This document shows, one piece after another, positions 55,720-64,000 of a stretch of 64,000 bases of DNA. Position numbers and translations under genes: made by a program. Origin of the DNA: Buchnera aphidicola (Chaetosiphella stipae setosa). GTDB taxonomy: Bacteria; Pseudomonadota; Gammaproteobacteria; Enterobacterales; Enterobacteriaceae. Every line of letters starts with the position of its first letter. Positions within the stretch are counted from its first letter, which is position 1. Under the pieces are notes generated by a model. It did not search any database. It saw only the letters and a list, made by a program, of their open reading frames with translations, and was not told where the DNA came from. Where the stretch lies: positions 8,106 to 72,105 of the forward strand of contig NZ_OZ060394.1 of the NCBI RefSeq assembly GCF_964059095.1. Reading direction: 5' to 3'.

Positions 55720-57069
55720 ATGTATGCAAGAGAAGAGATTTTAAAACAAGAAAAAAATTTAAAAAAAATTATTTTAAATTCTTTGATAGAAATTCAGAAT
55801 CAAGTAGATGATGCACATATATTTATTCAAAAAACGTATAATAATAATATTACAATAAGAAATGGATTAAAAGAGTATATAGAGTTTAATTTTAATATTT
55901 TTTTTTCAATTACAGTATATAAAAAAAACAAAAAAGGAACAGCTTCATCTACAGATTTAAGTCATAAATGTCTTAAAAAAACAATAAATTCAGCTATTGA
56001 AATTTCTAAATACACCGAATCAGATTTAAATTGTTATTTACCTGAATTTGATATTTTATCTTACAAAGTTTTAGATCTTGATTTATTTCATCCATCTTCT
56101 TTAGATTTACAAAATAAAGTGAAATTAGCGTATTTAACTGAGAAATATGCTTTAAATTTTGATAATAAAATTATTAATACTGAGGGTAGTTGTTTTTCAT
56201 CTAGTGATTCTATTATTGCTTTTGGAAATACAAAAGGAATTATTCAAACATATAAATCTAGTAAATATTTTTTATCAGCATGTACAATTGCACAAGAGAA
56301 TAATTCTTTAAAAAAAGAACGAGATTATTATTATTCTATTTCAAGAAAAATAGATAATTTAGAATCTCCAAAATATATTGGAGAAAAATGTTCAAAAAGA
56401 GCTTTATTTCGATTAAATTCTCGAAAAATTTCTACTCAAAAATTACCTGTACTTTTTACTGCGGAAATTTCATCAAGCATTTTTTCTTATTTATCTCATG
56501 CTATTACTGGTGAAAAAGTTTATCAAAAATCTACTTTTTTATTAAATAGTTTAAAACAATCTATTTTTCCACAATGGTTAAATATATTTGAAGATCCTCA
56601 TATAAAAGGAGGATTATATTCATTTCCTTTTGATAATGAAGGAATTTTAACAAAACCTTTATTTATTGTTAAAAATGGAATTTTACAAACTTGGTTGTTA
56701 GATTCTTATTATTCTAGGAAGTTAAATTTACGAAATACAGGTCATTCAGGTGGAACTTATAATTGGATTTTTTTTCAAAAAAATATTTTATCATTTAAAA
56801 GTTTATTAAGAAAAATGAATACTGGAATTGTTGTTACAAGCTTTATGGGGGATGGAGTTAATTTAATTAATGGAGATTTTTCTCGAGGTGTTTCAGGGTA
56901 TTTTATAAAAAACGGAAAATTTATGTATGCAATTAGCGAAATTACTATTTCTGGAAATTTACTCGATATGTATAAAAATATTGTTTGTATGAGTAATGAT
57001 TATGATTGCAGAAAAAAAATACAATCAGGGTCTTTTTTTATATCTGAAATGGTTATTTCTGGAAAATAG
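55720..57069 (+). CDS. pmbA: Metalloprotease-related protein PmbA/TldE
   Basis: Member of the TldD/TldE family; with TldD it degrades or matures small peptides in E. coli, and TldE itself lacks the metal site. The 449 residues (E. coli 450) contain KGTASSTDLS, GLYSFPFDNEGI, HSGGTYNWIF and the C-terminal GVNLINGDFSRGVSGYFIKNG. A good Shine-Dalgarno (AGGAG) precedes the ATG. No tldD is in this window; its role in Buchnera is unclear. Confidence 0.92.
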   Translation: MYAREEILKQEKNLKKIILNSLIEIQNQVDDAHIFIQKTYNNNITIRNGLKEYIEFNFNIFFSITVYKKNKKGTASSTDLSHKCLKKTINSAIEISKYTESDLNCYLPEFDILSYKVLDLDLFHPSSLDLQNKVKLAYLTEKYALNFDNKIINTEGSCFSSSDSIIAFGNTKGIIQTYKSSKYFLSACTIAQENNSLKKERDYYYSISRKIDNLESPKYIGEKCSKRALFRLNSRKISTQKLPVLFTAEISSSIFSYLSHAITGEKVYQKSTFLLNSLKQSIFPQWLNIFEDPHIKGGLYSFPFDNEGILTKPLFIVKNGILQTWLLDSYYSRKLNLRNTGHSGGTYNWIFFQKNILSFKSLLRKMNTGIVVTSFMGDGVNLINGDFSRGVSGYFIKNGKFMYAISEITISGNLLDMYKNIVCMSNDYDCRKKIQSGSFFISEMVISGK

Positions 57070-57120
57070 CGATATTTTTGATAGGCTAAAAATATAAAAA
57101 TTTTTTAATATTTTTTATCT

Positions 57121-57500
57121 TTGAAGTTGACCGATAAGCCGGGTTCTGTTTTAGACAATCATTTATCTGGACTAAATATTACTATTTAGTTCTAGCAGCC
57201 TACCCAGGTTTAAGTACGGACAAATACTATTTTACCTATATTTGGCCTTGCTCCAAGAGGAGTTTACCTAAGCTATAAATTGTTACCAATTTATACGGTG
57301 CGCTTTTACCGCTCCTTTTCACCCTTTCCGGTTATTACATATTCTAATGTAATATTTTGGTGGTTATTTTCTGTGGCACTTTTCGTAGATTTTCATCTCC
57401 CAGACGTTATCTGGCTCTTGTGTCCTATAGAGTCCGGACTTTCCTCTCTTTAAAAGATAATTAATATATAATATTAAAGAGCGATTGTCTGGTCAACTTC
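57121..57500 (-). ncRNA. rnpB: RNase P RNA (M1 RNA)
   Basis: Catalytic RNA of RNase P, partner of RnpA (5202-5555). On the minus strand it begins GAAGTTGACCAGACAATCGC and contains the universal GAGGAAAGTCCGGACTC core and CCACAGAAAAT, and it ends CCCGGCTTATCGGTCAACTTC, all as in E. coli M1 RNA. The length of about 380 bases matches (377). The E. coli CGG-rich P3 arm is replaced by an A/T-rich stem. It lies between convergent pmbA and same-strand rsmI. Confidence 0.95.
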
Positions 57501-57510
57501 ATCTTAAATA

Positions 57511-58374
57511 TTATAATATTTTTTTGTTTTTGTCACTATTTTGTTTTTTTAGCAGATATTTATATAAAAGATTTTTTTTTGTTTTATGTATTTGTGATGT
57601 TAATAATGCAGTTTTTTTTAAAGAAAAATAATTATTTAAAATTTTTAATGTATTTTGTACTTTTAAAGATATTTTATGTTTTTTTTTGTATCCTGAAATG
57701 ATTAGTACGATTTCACCTTTACAAATTATTTTGTTTTTTTTATATTTTTTTAGTAAGTTTGCAATAGTAATATATTTTATTGATTCCCAGTATTTTGTTA
57801 ATTCTCTTGCGATTGTGATTTTTCTATTTTTTCCAAATTCTTTTGATAAGTTTTGAAGAGTTTGTATAATTCTTTGGGAAGATTCAAAAAAAATTATTGT
57901 TCTTTTTTCAAATTTTAAAGATTTTATTTTTTTTTTTCTTTTTATTTTTTGAGAGGGAAGAAATCCTTCGAAACAGAATCTATTTGATGGAATTCCAGAT
58001 GCGCTTAATGCAGTAATAATTGCACAAGCTCCTGGTAACGGAATAACTTTAATTTTTTTTACATGACATTCTCGAATTAATAAAAATCCTGGATCATTTA
58101 TAGTTGGAGTTCCTGCTTCTGATACTAAAGCAATATTTTTTTGATTAATAAGGTCTTGGATAATTTTTTTTAGATTTTCGTATTCATTATGTTGATGTAA
58201 AATAATGATAGGTTTTTTAATATTAAAATTATTTAATAATCTTAGAGTTTTTTTGTAATTTTCAGACGCAATATAATCAATTTTTTTAAGAATTTTTACA
58301 GATCTATAAGTGATATCTAACATATTTCCTATTGGAGTAGATATAATAAAAAGATTTCCATGATTTTTGATCAT
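57511..58374 (-). CDS. rsmI: 16S rRNA C1402 2'-O-methyltransferase RsmI
   Basis: Tetrapyrrole-methylase-fold SAM enzyme that methylates the ribose of C1402 in 16S rRNA. The 287 residues equal the usual length. Motifs: LFIISTPIGNMLDITYR at the N-terminus, SEAGTPTINDPG, IPLPGACAIITALSASGIP and FFESSQRIIQTL. It ends only ten bases before the 5' end of rnpB on the same strand, so the two may share a transcript, and it is divergent from fabB. Confidence 0.95.
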   Translation of the reverse strand: MIKNHGNLFIISTPIGNMLDITYRSVKILKKIDYIASENYKKTLRLLNNFNIKKPIIILHQHNEYENLKKIIQDLINQKNIALVSEAGTPTINDPGFLLIRECHVKKIKVIPLPGACAIITALSASGIPSNRFCFEGFLPSQKIKRKKKIKSLKFEKRTIIFFESSQRIIQTLQNLSKEFGKNRKITIARELTKYWESIKYITIANLLKKYKKNKIICKGEIVLIISGYKKKHKISLKVQNTLKILNNYFSLKKTALLTSQIHKTKKNLLYKYLLKKQNSDKNKKIL

Positions 58375-58467
58375 TTTTTTAAAATTTTTTTATTTTTTTA
58401 AAATTATATCATAATTATGTATTGATATTTTTTGTTTGTTATAAAAATATTTTAAATAGGAAAAATT

Positions 58468-59712
58468 ATGAATAGAGTAGTAGTTACTGGGTTAGGAATA
58501 ATATCAAATATTGGAAAAAATAAAAAAACGGTTTTAAGTTCTTTAAAACATGGAAAATCCGGAATTATTTTTTCAAAAGAAATGAAAAAAATTGGTATGA
58601 AAAGTCATGTTTGGGGAAAGATAAATTTTAATTTTCGTAGAAAATATAGAAAACTTTTCAAGTATATGAATATAGAAACTATATATGCTTATTGTGCTAT
58701 GAAAGATGCTTTGAAAGATTCTTCTTTAAGAAAAGAAGAATATCAAAAAAATGATAAAGTAGGTTTAATTATTGGAACGGGATTCTGTTCAACAAGAAAT
58801 AATACATTAAATATTAAAAATTTTAATTTTTTAAATAAAAATTTTTTTCCAAAAAAAAATAATAATTTAGATATTTATTATTTATTTAAAGTAATGAATT
58901 CGAATATTTCTTCTTGTTTATCTACTCTTTTTAAAATTCATGGAATAAGTTATTCTATTAGTTCTGCATGTGCAACTTCTGCAAATTGTATAGGTCATGC
59001 ATATGAATTAATTAAGTCTGGAAAACAAAATATAATTTTTTCTGGTGGAGCAGAAGCATTAGAATTAAATACTGCGTATTGTTTTGATTTAATTAATGCT
59101 CTTTCAAAAAAATATAATGATTTTCCTAAAAAAGCTTCTCGCGTTTATGATATTGACCGAGATGGTTTTGTTCTTTCAGAAGGAAGCGGAATTTTAGTTT
59201 TAGAAGAATTGAATTCTGCTTTATCAAGAAATGCTCATATATATGGTGAAATTATATCATATAGTTCTAATTCTAATGGAAGCAGTCTTTTTTTTCCTTC
59301 TGAAGAAGGAATATTTAGATGTATAAAAAAATCAATTTTTAAAAAACCTATGAAAATAGATTGTATTAATGTGCATGCTACTTCTACAAAAGTAGGAGAT
59401 ATTGTAGAAATTAATGCTATAAAAAAAGTTTTTAAAAATTCGATATGTCCATTAATTTCTTCTACAAAATCTATGACTGGTCATTCTTTAGGAGCTTCTG
59501 GTGCACATGAAATGATTTTTTTGTTATTAATGTTAGAAAATAATTTTATTGCTCCAAGTATTAATATAAAAACTTTAGATCCTAGAATTCAAAATATTGA
59601 AATTATTACTTCTTATCATGAAATTTATTTAAAAACATGTATGTTAATTAGTTTAGGATTTGGAGGAGTAAATACTGTTTTAATTATAAAAAAATTTTAT
59701 AAAAAAAGATAA
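58468..59712 (+). CDS. fabB: 3-oxoacyl-[acyl-carrier-protein] synthase I
   Basis: Condensing enzyme of fatty acid synthesis. The 414 residues (E. coli 406) carry the Cys-His-His triad: Cys168 in ISSACATSANC, one histidine in INVHATSTKVGD and the other in SMTGHSLGASGAHE. The C-terminal GFGGVNTVLI loop is intact. An extra lysine/asparagine-rich insertion near residues 115-140 accounts for the added length. FabB-type motifs make fabB a better call than fabF. Confidence 0.94.
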   Translation: MNRVVVTGLGIISNIGKNKKTVLSSLKHGKSGIIFSKEMKKIGMKSHVWGKINFNFRRKYRKLFKYMNIETIYAYCAMKDALKDSSLRKEEYQKNDKVGLIIGTGFCSTRNNTLNIKNFNFLNKNFFPKKNNNLDIYYLFKVMNSNISSCLSTLFKIHGISYSISSACATSANCIGHAYELIKSGKQNIIFSGGAEALELNTAYCFDLINALSKKYNDFPKKASRVYDIDRDGFVLSEGSGILVLEELNSALSRNAHIYGEIISYSSNSNGSSLFFPSEEGIFRCIKKSIFKKPMKIDCINVHATSTKVGDIVEINAIKKVFKNSICPLISSTKSMTGHSLGASGAHEMIFLLLMLENNFIAPSINIKTLDPRIQNIEIITSYHEIYLKTCMLISLGFGGVNTVLIIKKFYKKR

Positions 59713-59793
59713 TAATTTGAAAAATATCATTATTAAGATTTTTTTAATATATAATGTTCTTTATAGTATATTTATTCATAGGAGACTTCATTT

Positions 59794-60750
59794 ATGAATC
59801 AATTAGATCAGCTAAAAAGTTATACAAAAGTTGTTATAGATAGTGGTGACATTGAAAATATAGACGAATATCGTCCGCATGATGCAACGACTAATCCTTC
59901 TTTAATTTTAAAAGCAATTAACATGCGGAAGTATAATTATTTATTAAAAGAGTCTATAAATTATGCTCATAAAAACGGAGGAAATAAAAAACAAAAAATT
60001 ATTAATGCTACAGATAAAATTCTTGTAAGTATTGGAGCAAAAATTTTACAGAAAATACCAGGATTTGTATCTAGTGAAGTAGATTCAAGATTATCTTTTA
60101 ATACCGAAGAAAGTATCTTAAAAGCTCATAAAATTATTAATATGTATGAACAAGAATACGGAGTGTCAAGATCAAGAATATTAATAAAATTAGCTGCTAC
60201 ATGGGAATGTATACAAGCTGCAAAATTTTTAGAGAAGGAAGATATTAAATGTAATTTAACTTTATTATTTTCTTTTTCTCAAGCGCGTGCTTGTGCTGAA
60301 GCGAATGTGTTTTTAATATCTCCTTTTGTTGGTAGAATATATGATTGGTATAAATCTAAAAATTTATTAGATTCATATGATGAATTTAATGATCCTGGAG
60401 TAAATTCTGTAAAGAAAATTTATAAATATTATAAAAAAAATTCTTATAATACAATTATTATGGGAGCGAGTTTTAGAAATGTTAAACAAATTTTATCTTT
60501 ATCTGGATGTGATCGTTTAACTATTTCACCTGAGTTATTAAATATTCTTCGGTCTAATAATGATCCAATATCTTGTGAATTGAAAGAACATTCCAACAAT
60601 TATAAAAAACCTATTGATAAATTATCTGAATCTGAATTTAGATGGATGCATAATCAAGATCCAATGGCTGTTGAAAAATTATCTGAAGGAATACGACAGT
60701 TCGGTATAGATCAAAGTTTATTAGAAGAAATTGTTGAAAAAAATTTTTAA
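59794..60750 (+). CDS. talA: Transaldolase
   Basis: Moves a dihydroxyacetone unit between sugar phosphates in the non-oxidative pentose phosphate pathway. The 318 residues fit E. coli TalA (316) and TalB (317). The Schiff-base Lys132 is in LIKLAATWE at the E. coli position, and Asp17 (VVIDSGD) is conserved. [27 protein letters not shown] is intact in shorter form. It precedes tktA by 50 bases, the talA-tkt pairing known from E. coli. Confidence 0.95.
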   Translation: MNQLDQLKSYTKVVIDSGDIENIDEYRPHDATTNPSLILKAINMRKYNYLLKESINYAHKNGGNKKQKIINATDKILVSIGAKILQKIPGFVSSEVDSRLSFNTEESILKAHKIINMYEQEYGVSRSRILIKLAATWECIQAAKFLEKEDIKCNLTLLFSFSQARACAEANVFLISPFVGRIYDWYKSKNLLDSYDEFNDPGVNSVKKIYKYYKKNSYNTIIMGASFRNVKQILSLSGCDRLTISPELLNILRSNNDPISCELKEHSNNYKKPIDKLSESEFRWMHNQDPMAVEKLSEGIRQFGIDQSLLEEIVEKNF

Positions 60751-60800
60751 TTTTTATATCAAATAATTTATTTTTGCATTTTATTTATTAAGGGGAAAAT

Positions 60801-62804
60801 ATGTTTTCTGAAAAGAAATTAGCAAATGCTATTCGTGTTTTAAGTATGGATTCTGTTCAATTAGCGAATTCTGGACATCCAGGAATGCCTATGGGAATGG
60901 CAGATATTGCAGAAGTTTTATGGCGTGATTTTTTTAAGCATAATCCAAAAAATCCATTATGGGATAATAGAGATAGATTTATTTTATCTAATGGTCATGG
61001 CTCAATGCTTTTATATAGTTTATTGCATTTAACAGGCTATGATTTAACAATTTCTGATTTAAAGAAATTTAGACAATTAAATTCAAAAACTCCAGGACAT
61101 CCTGAAGTTGGTCAGACTCCAGGAATAGAAACTACAACAGGACCTTTAGGACAAGGAATTGCAGTTGCTGTAGGAATGGCTCTTGCAGAAAGAACTTTAG
61201 GATTACATTTTAATAAACCTGATTATAAAATTGTCGATCATTATACTTGGGTTTTTGCTGGTGACGGTTGTTTAATGGAAGGTATTTCACATGAAGTATG
61301 TTCATTGGCTGGGACTTTACAGTTAGAAAAGTTAATTTTATTTTATGATAAAAATAATATTTCGATAGACGGGAAAATACATAGTTGGTTTTCTGAAAAC
61401 GTTAAAAAAAGGTTTGAATCTTATAATTGGCATGTGATTGATAACATAGATGGACATGATAGGAAGGCTATTTTTAATGCAATTTATGATGCAAAATTGA
61501 TTAAGAAAAAGCCAGTGATTATTATTTTTAATACAGTGATTGGATTTAGTGCACCAAATAAATCTGGTACTGCAGATTCACATGGTTCTCCTTTAGGAGA
61601 AGAAGAAATATTGTTATCTAAAAAAAAATTAAACTGGAAATATAAAAAATTTGAAATACCAAATTTTATTTATAAAGAATGGAATGCTGAAAAAAAAGGG
61701 AAAAAATTAGAAGAAAATTGGAATAAAATGTTTGTAGAATATAAAAAGATGTATCCGAATTTAGCTAATGAATATATGCGTCGTATGAATAAAAAACTTC
61801 CAGAAAATTGGAAGAAAATTACTAATGATTTAATTAAGAAATTAAAGTTTTCTAAAAAAAATATATCTACTAGACAAGCATCACAGGAAATTATTGAATA
61901 TTTTAGTCCTCATATTTTAGAATTTATCGGTGGATCTGCAGATCTTGCTCCAAGTAATTTAACTAAATGGTCTGGTTCAAAGTCAATTAATAAGCATTTT
62001 TCTGGAAACTATATTCATTATGGTGTTCGAGAGTTTGGTATGACTTCTATTGCAAACGGAATTTCTCAACACGGAGGATTTATTCCATATACAGCAACTT
62101 TTTTAATATTTTCAGAATATGCACGGAATGCTGTAAGAATGTCTGCATTAATGAAAACAAGACATATTTTAATTTATACTCATGATTCTATTGGTTTAGG
62201 AGAGGATGGTCCTACACACCAACCTATAGAACAATTAAGTAATTTAAGATCTACTCCAAATATGAGTGTTTGGAGACCTGCTGATTGTTTAGAAACTTTA
62301 TTTGCTTGGAAGTATGCTATAGAAAGAAAAAATGGACCTACTGCATTGATTTTATCTAGACAAAATTTAAATTTTGTTCAAAGATCTAGTAATCAAATTG
62401 AGAATATTAAAAAAGGAGGATATATAATAATTGATAGTTCTGAAAAATTAGATATTATCTTAATATCTACAGGTTCAGAATTAGGATTAGTTATTTTATC
62501 TGCAAAAAAATTAATTCGTTTAGGATATTCAGTTCGTGTTGTTTCTTTACCATCAGTAGATGTTTTTGAAAGTCAAAATTTTTCTTATCAAGAGAGTGTT
62601 TTACCTAAAAAAATTAAAAAAAGAATTGTGGTTGAAGCAAGTTTTTCAGATTACTGGTATAAATATGTTGGTTTAGAAGGAGATATTATTGGGATGAAAA
62701 ATTTTGGTGAATCTGCTCCTGCAAATGATTTATTTAAAAAATTTGGTTTTACTGTGGAAAATATTATTGAAAAATCAATTAATTTAATTAAAAAAAAAAT
62801 ATAA
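60801..62804 (+). CDS. tktA: Transketolase
   Basis: Thiamine-diphosphate enzyme that moves two-carbon units between sugar phosphates; with talA it links glycolysis to ribose and erythrose phosphates. The 667 residues (E. coli 663) include [18 protein letters not shown], the ThDP motif [13 protein letters not shown], and the pyrimidine-binding region with [13 protein letters not shown] clear AGGGGA precedes the ATG. I use tktA; the sequence does not separate tktA from tktB ancestry. Confidence 0.96.
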   Translation: MFSEKKLANAIRVLSMDSVQLANSGHPGMPMGMADIAEVLWRDFFKHNPKNPLWDNRDRFILSNGHGSMLLYSLLHLTGYDLTISDLKKFRQLNSKTPGHPEVGQTPGIETTTGPLGQGIAVAVGMALAERTLGLHFNKPDYKIVDHYTWVFAGDGCLMEGISHEVCSLAGTLQLEKLILFYDKNNISIDGKIHSWFSENVKKRFESYNWHVIDNIDGHDRKAIFNAIYDAKLIKKKPVIIIFNTVIGFSAPNKSGTADSHGSPLGEEEILLSKKKLNWKYKKFEIPNFIYKEWNAEKKGKKLEENWNKMFVEYKKMYPNLANEYMRRMNKKLPENWKKITNDLIKKLKFSKKNISTRQASQEIIEYFSPHILEFIGGSADLAPSNLTKWSGSKSINKHFSGNYIHYGVREFGMTSIANGISQHGGFIPYTATFLIFSEYARNAVRMSALMKTRHILIYTHDSIGLGEDGPTHQPIEQLSNLRSTPNMSVWRPADCLETLFAWKYAIERKNGPTALILSRQNLNFVQRSSNQIENIKKGGYIIIDSSEKLDIILISTGSELGLVILSAKKLIRLGYSVRVVSLPSVDVFESQNFSYQESVLPKKIKKRIVVEASFSDYWYKYVGLEGDIIGMKNFGESAPANDLFKKFGFTVENIIEKSINLIKKKI

Positions 62805-62848
62805 ATGTTAAAAAAAATAAGAAATGATTTTTTTAATACAAGGAAAAT

Positions 62849-63979
62849 ATGCTTAATTCTATTATTAATTTAAGTCAAGATTTAATTAAAATTCCTTCTA
62901 TTAGTCCTTTAGATTTAGGGTGTCAGGATATTCTTTCTGCACGATTAAAAAATATTGGTTTTACTATAGAAAATATTAAAATTAACAATACGAATAATTT
63001 ATGGGCATATCGGGGAACTGGAAAAACTTTAACTTTTGTTGGTCATACAGATGTTGTTCCTGCTGGAAACATTAAAAAATGGAAAACTCCTCCGTTCAAA
63101 CCAACCATGATTAATGGTTATTTATTTGGACGAGGGGCTGCGGATATGAAAGGTTCAATTTCTTCTATGATCATTGCAATTGAAAGTTTTGTAAAAAAAT
63201 ATTCTTCATATGATGGGAGAATTTCTGTTTTATTTACATCAGATGAAGAATCCCGAGCTTATGATGGCACTAAAAAAGTTGTACAAATTTTGAGAAATAG
63301 AAAAGAAAAAATACATTATTGTTTAGTAGGGGAACCTACAAGTAATAAAATTTTGGGTGATTGTATTAAAAATGGAAGACGAGGATCTTTAAGTGCAATA
63401 GTAAAGATTTATGGAATACAAGGACATATTGCATATCCTGAATTTGCAGAGAATCCTATTCATAAATCTTTTCTTTTTATTAAAAATTTATTAAATCTAG
63501 AATTAGATTCGGGAAATTTTTATTTTCAACCCAGTGAATTACAAATTTTTTATATTTCTGCTGGAAATATGAATATTACAAATATGATTCCTAATTTTAT
63601 AAAGATCGGTTTTAATATTCGTTATAATCCTGAAATTAAAAAAGAAGTTATTTGTTCTAAAATTAAATATTTCCTTAAAAAGAATAATTTAAAAAATAAA
63701 ATATCCTGGTTTTTTTCAGGAGATCCTTTTATTACTAGTTCAGGAAAATTATTAAATATTGTGATGGATTCTATTATTAAATATTCTAAAATTTCTCCTA
63801 TTTTATCTACTTCTGGAGGCACATCAGACGGTCGTTTTTTTTCTTTAATGAATTCAGAAATTTTAGAACTTGGACCAGTTAATAAAACTATACATAAGAT
63901 TAATGAATGTGTAAAAATTCAAGATTTATATATATTAAGCAAAATATATAAGAATATTTTAAAAAATCTTTTTCTTTAA
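62849..63979 (+). CDS. dapE: Succinyl-diaminopimelate desuccinylase
   Basis: Zinc enzyme of lysine and meso-diaminopimelate synthesis. The 376 residues equal E. coli (375). Metal ligands: His66 in VGHTDVVPAG, Asp99 in GAADMKG, and Glu133/Glu134 in SDEES, where Glu133 is the catalytic base by homology. STSGGTSDGRF and the C-terminal LGPVNKTIHKINE are intact. Lysine is an essential amino acid for the aphid, and the peptidoglycan precursor also needs this step. It is followed at once by a T-run to the window end. Confidence 0.96.
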   Translation: MLNSIINLSQDLIKIPSISPLDLGCQDILSARLKNIGFTIENIKINNTNNLWAYRGTGKTLTFVGHTDVVPAGNIKKWKTPPFKPTMINGYLFGRGAADMKGSISSMIIAIESFVKKYSSYDGRISVLFTSDEESRAYDGTKKVVQILRNRKEKIHYCLVGEPTSNKILGDCIKNGRRGSLSAIVKIYGIQGHIAYPEFAENPIHKSFLFIKNLLNLELDSGNFYFQPSELQIFYISAGNMNITNMIPNFIKIGFNIRYNPEIKKEVICSKIKYFLKKNNLKNKISWFFSGDPFITSSGKLLNIVMDSIIKYSKISPILSTSGGTSDGRFFSLMNSEILELGPVNKTIHKINECVKIQDLYILSKIYKNILKNLFL

Positions 63980-64000
63980 GTATTTTTTTTTTTTTTTTTT

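Overview
The window is a piece of a Buchnera aphidicola chromosome, the obligate gammaproteobacterial endosymbiont of aphids. The evidence is the extreme A+T richness (roughly four fifths by eye), lysine/isoleucine/asparagine-rich proteins that still match E. coli orthologues domain by domain, long homopolymer tracts, E. coli-like gene order with many genes deleted, and no mobile elements, phage genes or CRISPR. I cannot name the aphid host. The gene set looks more reduced than that of the pea-aphid strain as I recall it.

Layout: 1-9 kb holds the dnaA neighbourhood (gyrB, cut by the window edge, then dnaN and dnaA leftward; rpmH, rnpA, yidC and mnmE rightward) and tRNA-Phe. 9-18 kb holds groES-groEL behind a clear heat-shock (sigma-32) promoter, then efp, dnaC, rsmD, ftsY, rpoH and metE. 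18-32 kb is a leftward block in E. coli rif-region order: four tRNAs (Thr, Tyr, Gly, Thr), secE, nusG, rplK, rplA, rplJ, rplL, rpoB, rpoC, hupA, purH. 32-41 kb holds metF, argG, argH, secB and the macromolecular-synthesis operon rpsU-dnaG-rpoD. 41-51 kb holds tsaD, cca, crr-ptsI-ptsH, ligA, tRNA-Lys, tRNA-Val and gltX. 51-54.4 kb is a much reduced flagellar cluster (fliE, a short fliF, fliP, fliQ, fliR). 54.5-64 kb holds rpmG, rpmB, ppa, pmbA, rnpB (RNase P RNA), rsmI, fabB, talA, tktA and dapE.

How the genes work together: most encode replication, transcription and translation. The rest is nutrition: methionine (metF makes methyl-tetrahydrofolate, metE uses it on homocysteine), the last two arginine steps (argG, argH), lysine (dapE), purine salvage of AICAR (purH), the non-oxidative pentose phosphate pathway (talA, tktA) and sugar uptake through the PTS (ptsH, ptsI, crr). 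RpoD and RpoH are both here, and the groE promoter matches RpoH.

Main points of interest: (1) nusG has a good start and Shine-Dalgarno, but its first codons are separated from the conserved WYAIQ frame by a 13-A tract that is one base short, so full-length NusG needs transcriptional slippage. (2) gyrB carries an in-frame A19 tract, and an A45 tract lies upstream of rpoD. (3) The flagellar locus keeps the export-gate genes fliPQR and fliE, but lacks fliG to fliN and has a FliF cut to 270 residues. (4) None of the seven tRNA genes encodes its CCA end, while the resident CCA-adding enzyme has lost the HD dyad of its second domain. (5) Short deletion scars stand where E. coli has argECB, gpsA-cysE, cysK, tufB, recF, ftsEX and bacA-folB-plsY. 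(6) Near-perfect intrinsic-terminator hairpins persist at convergent gene ends.
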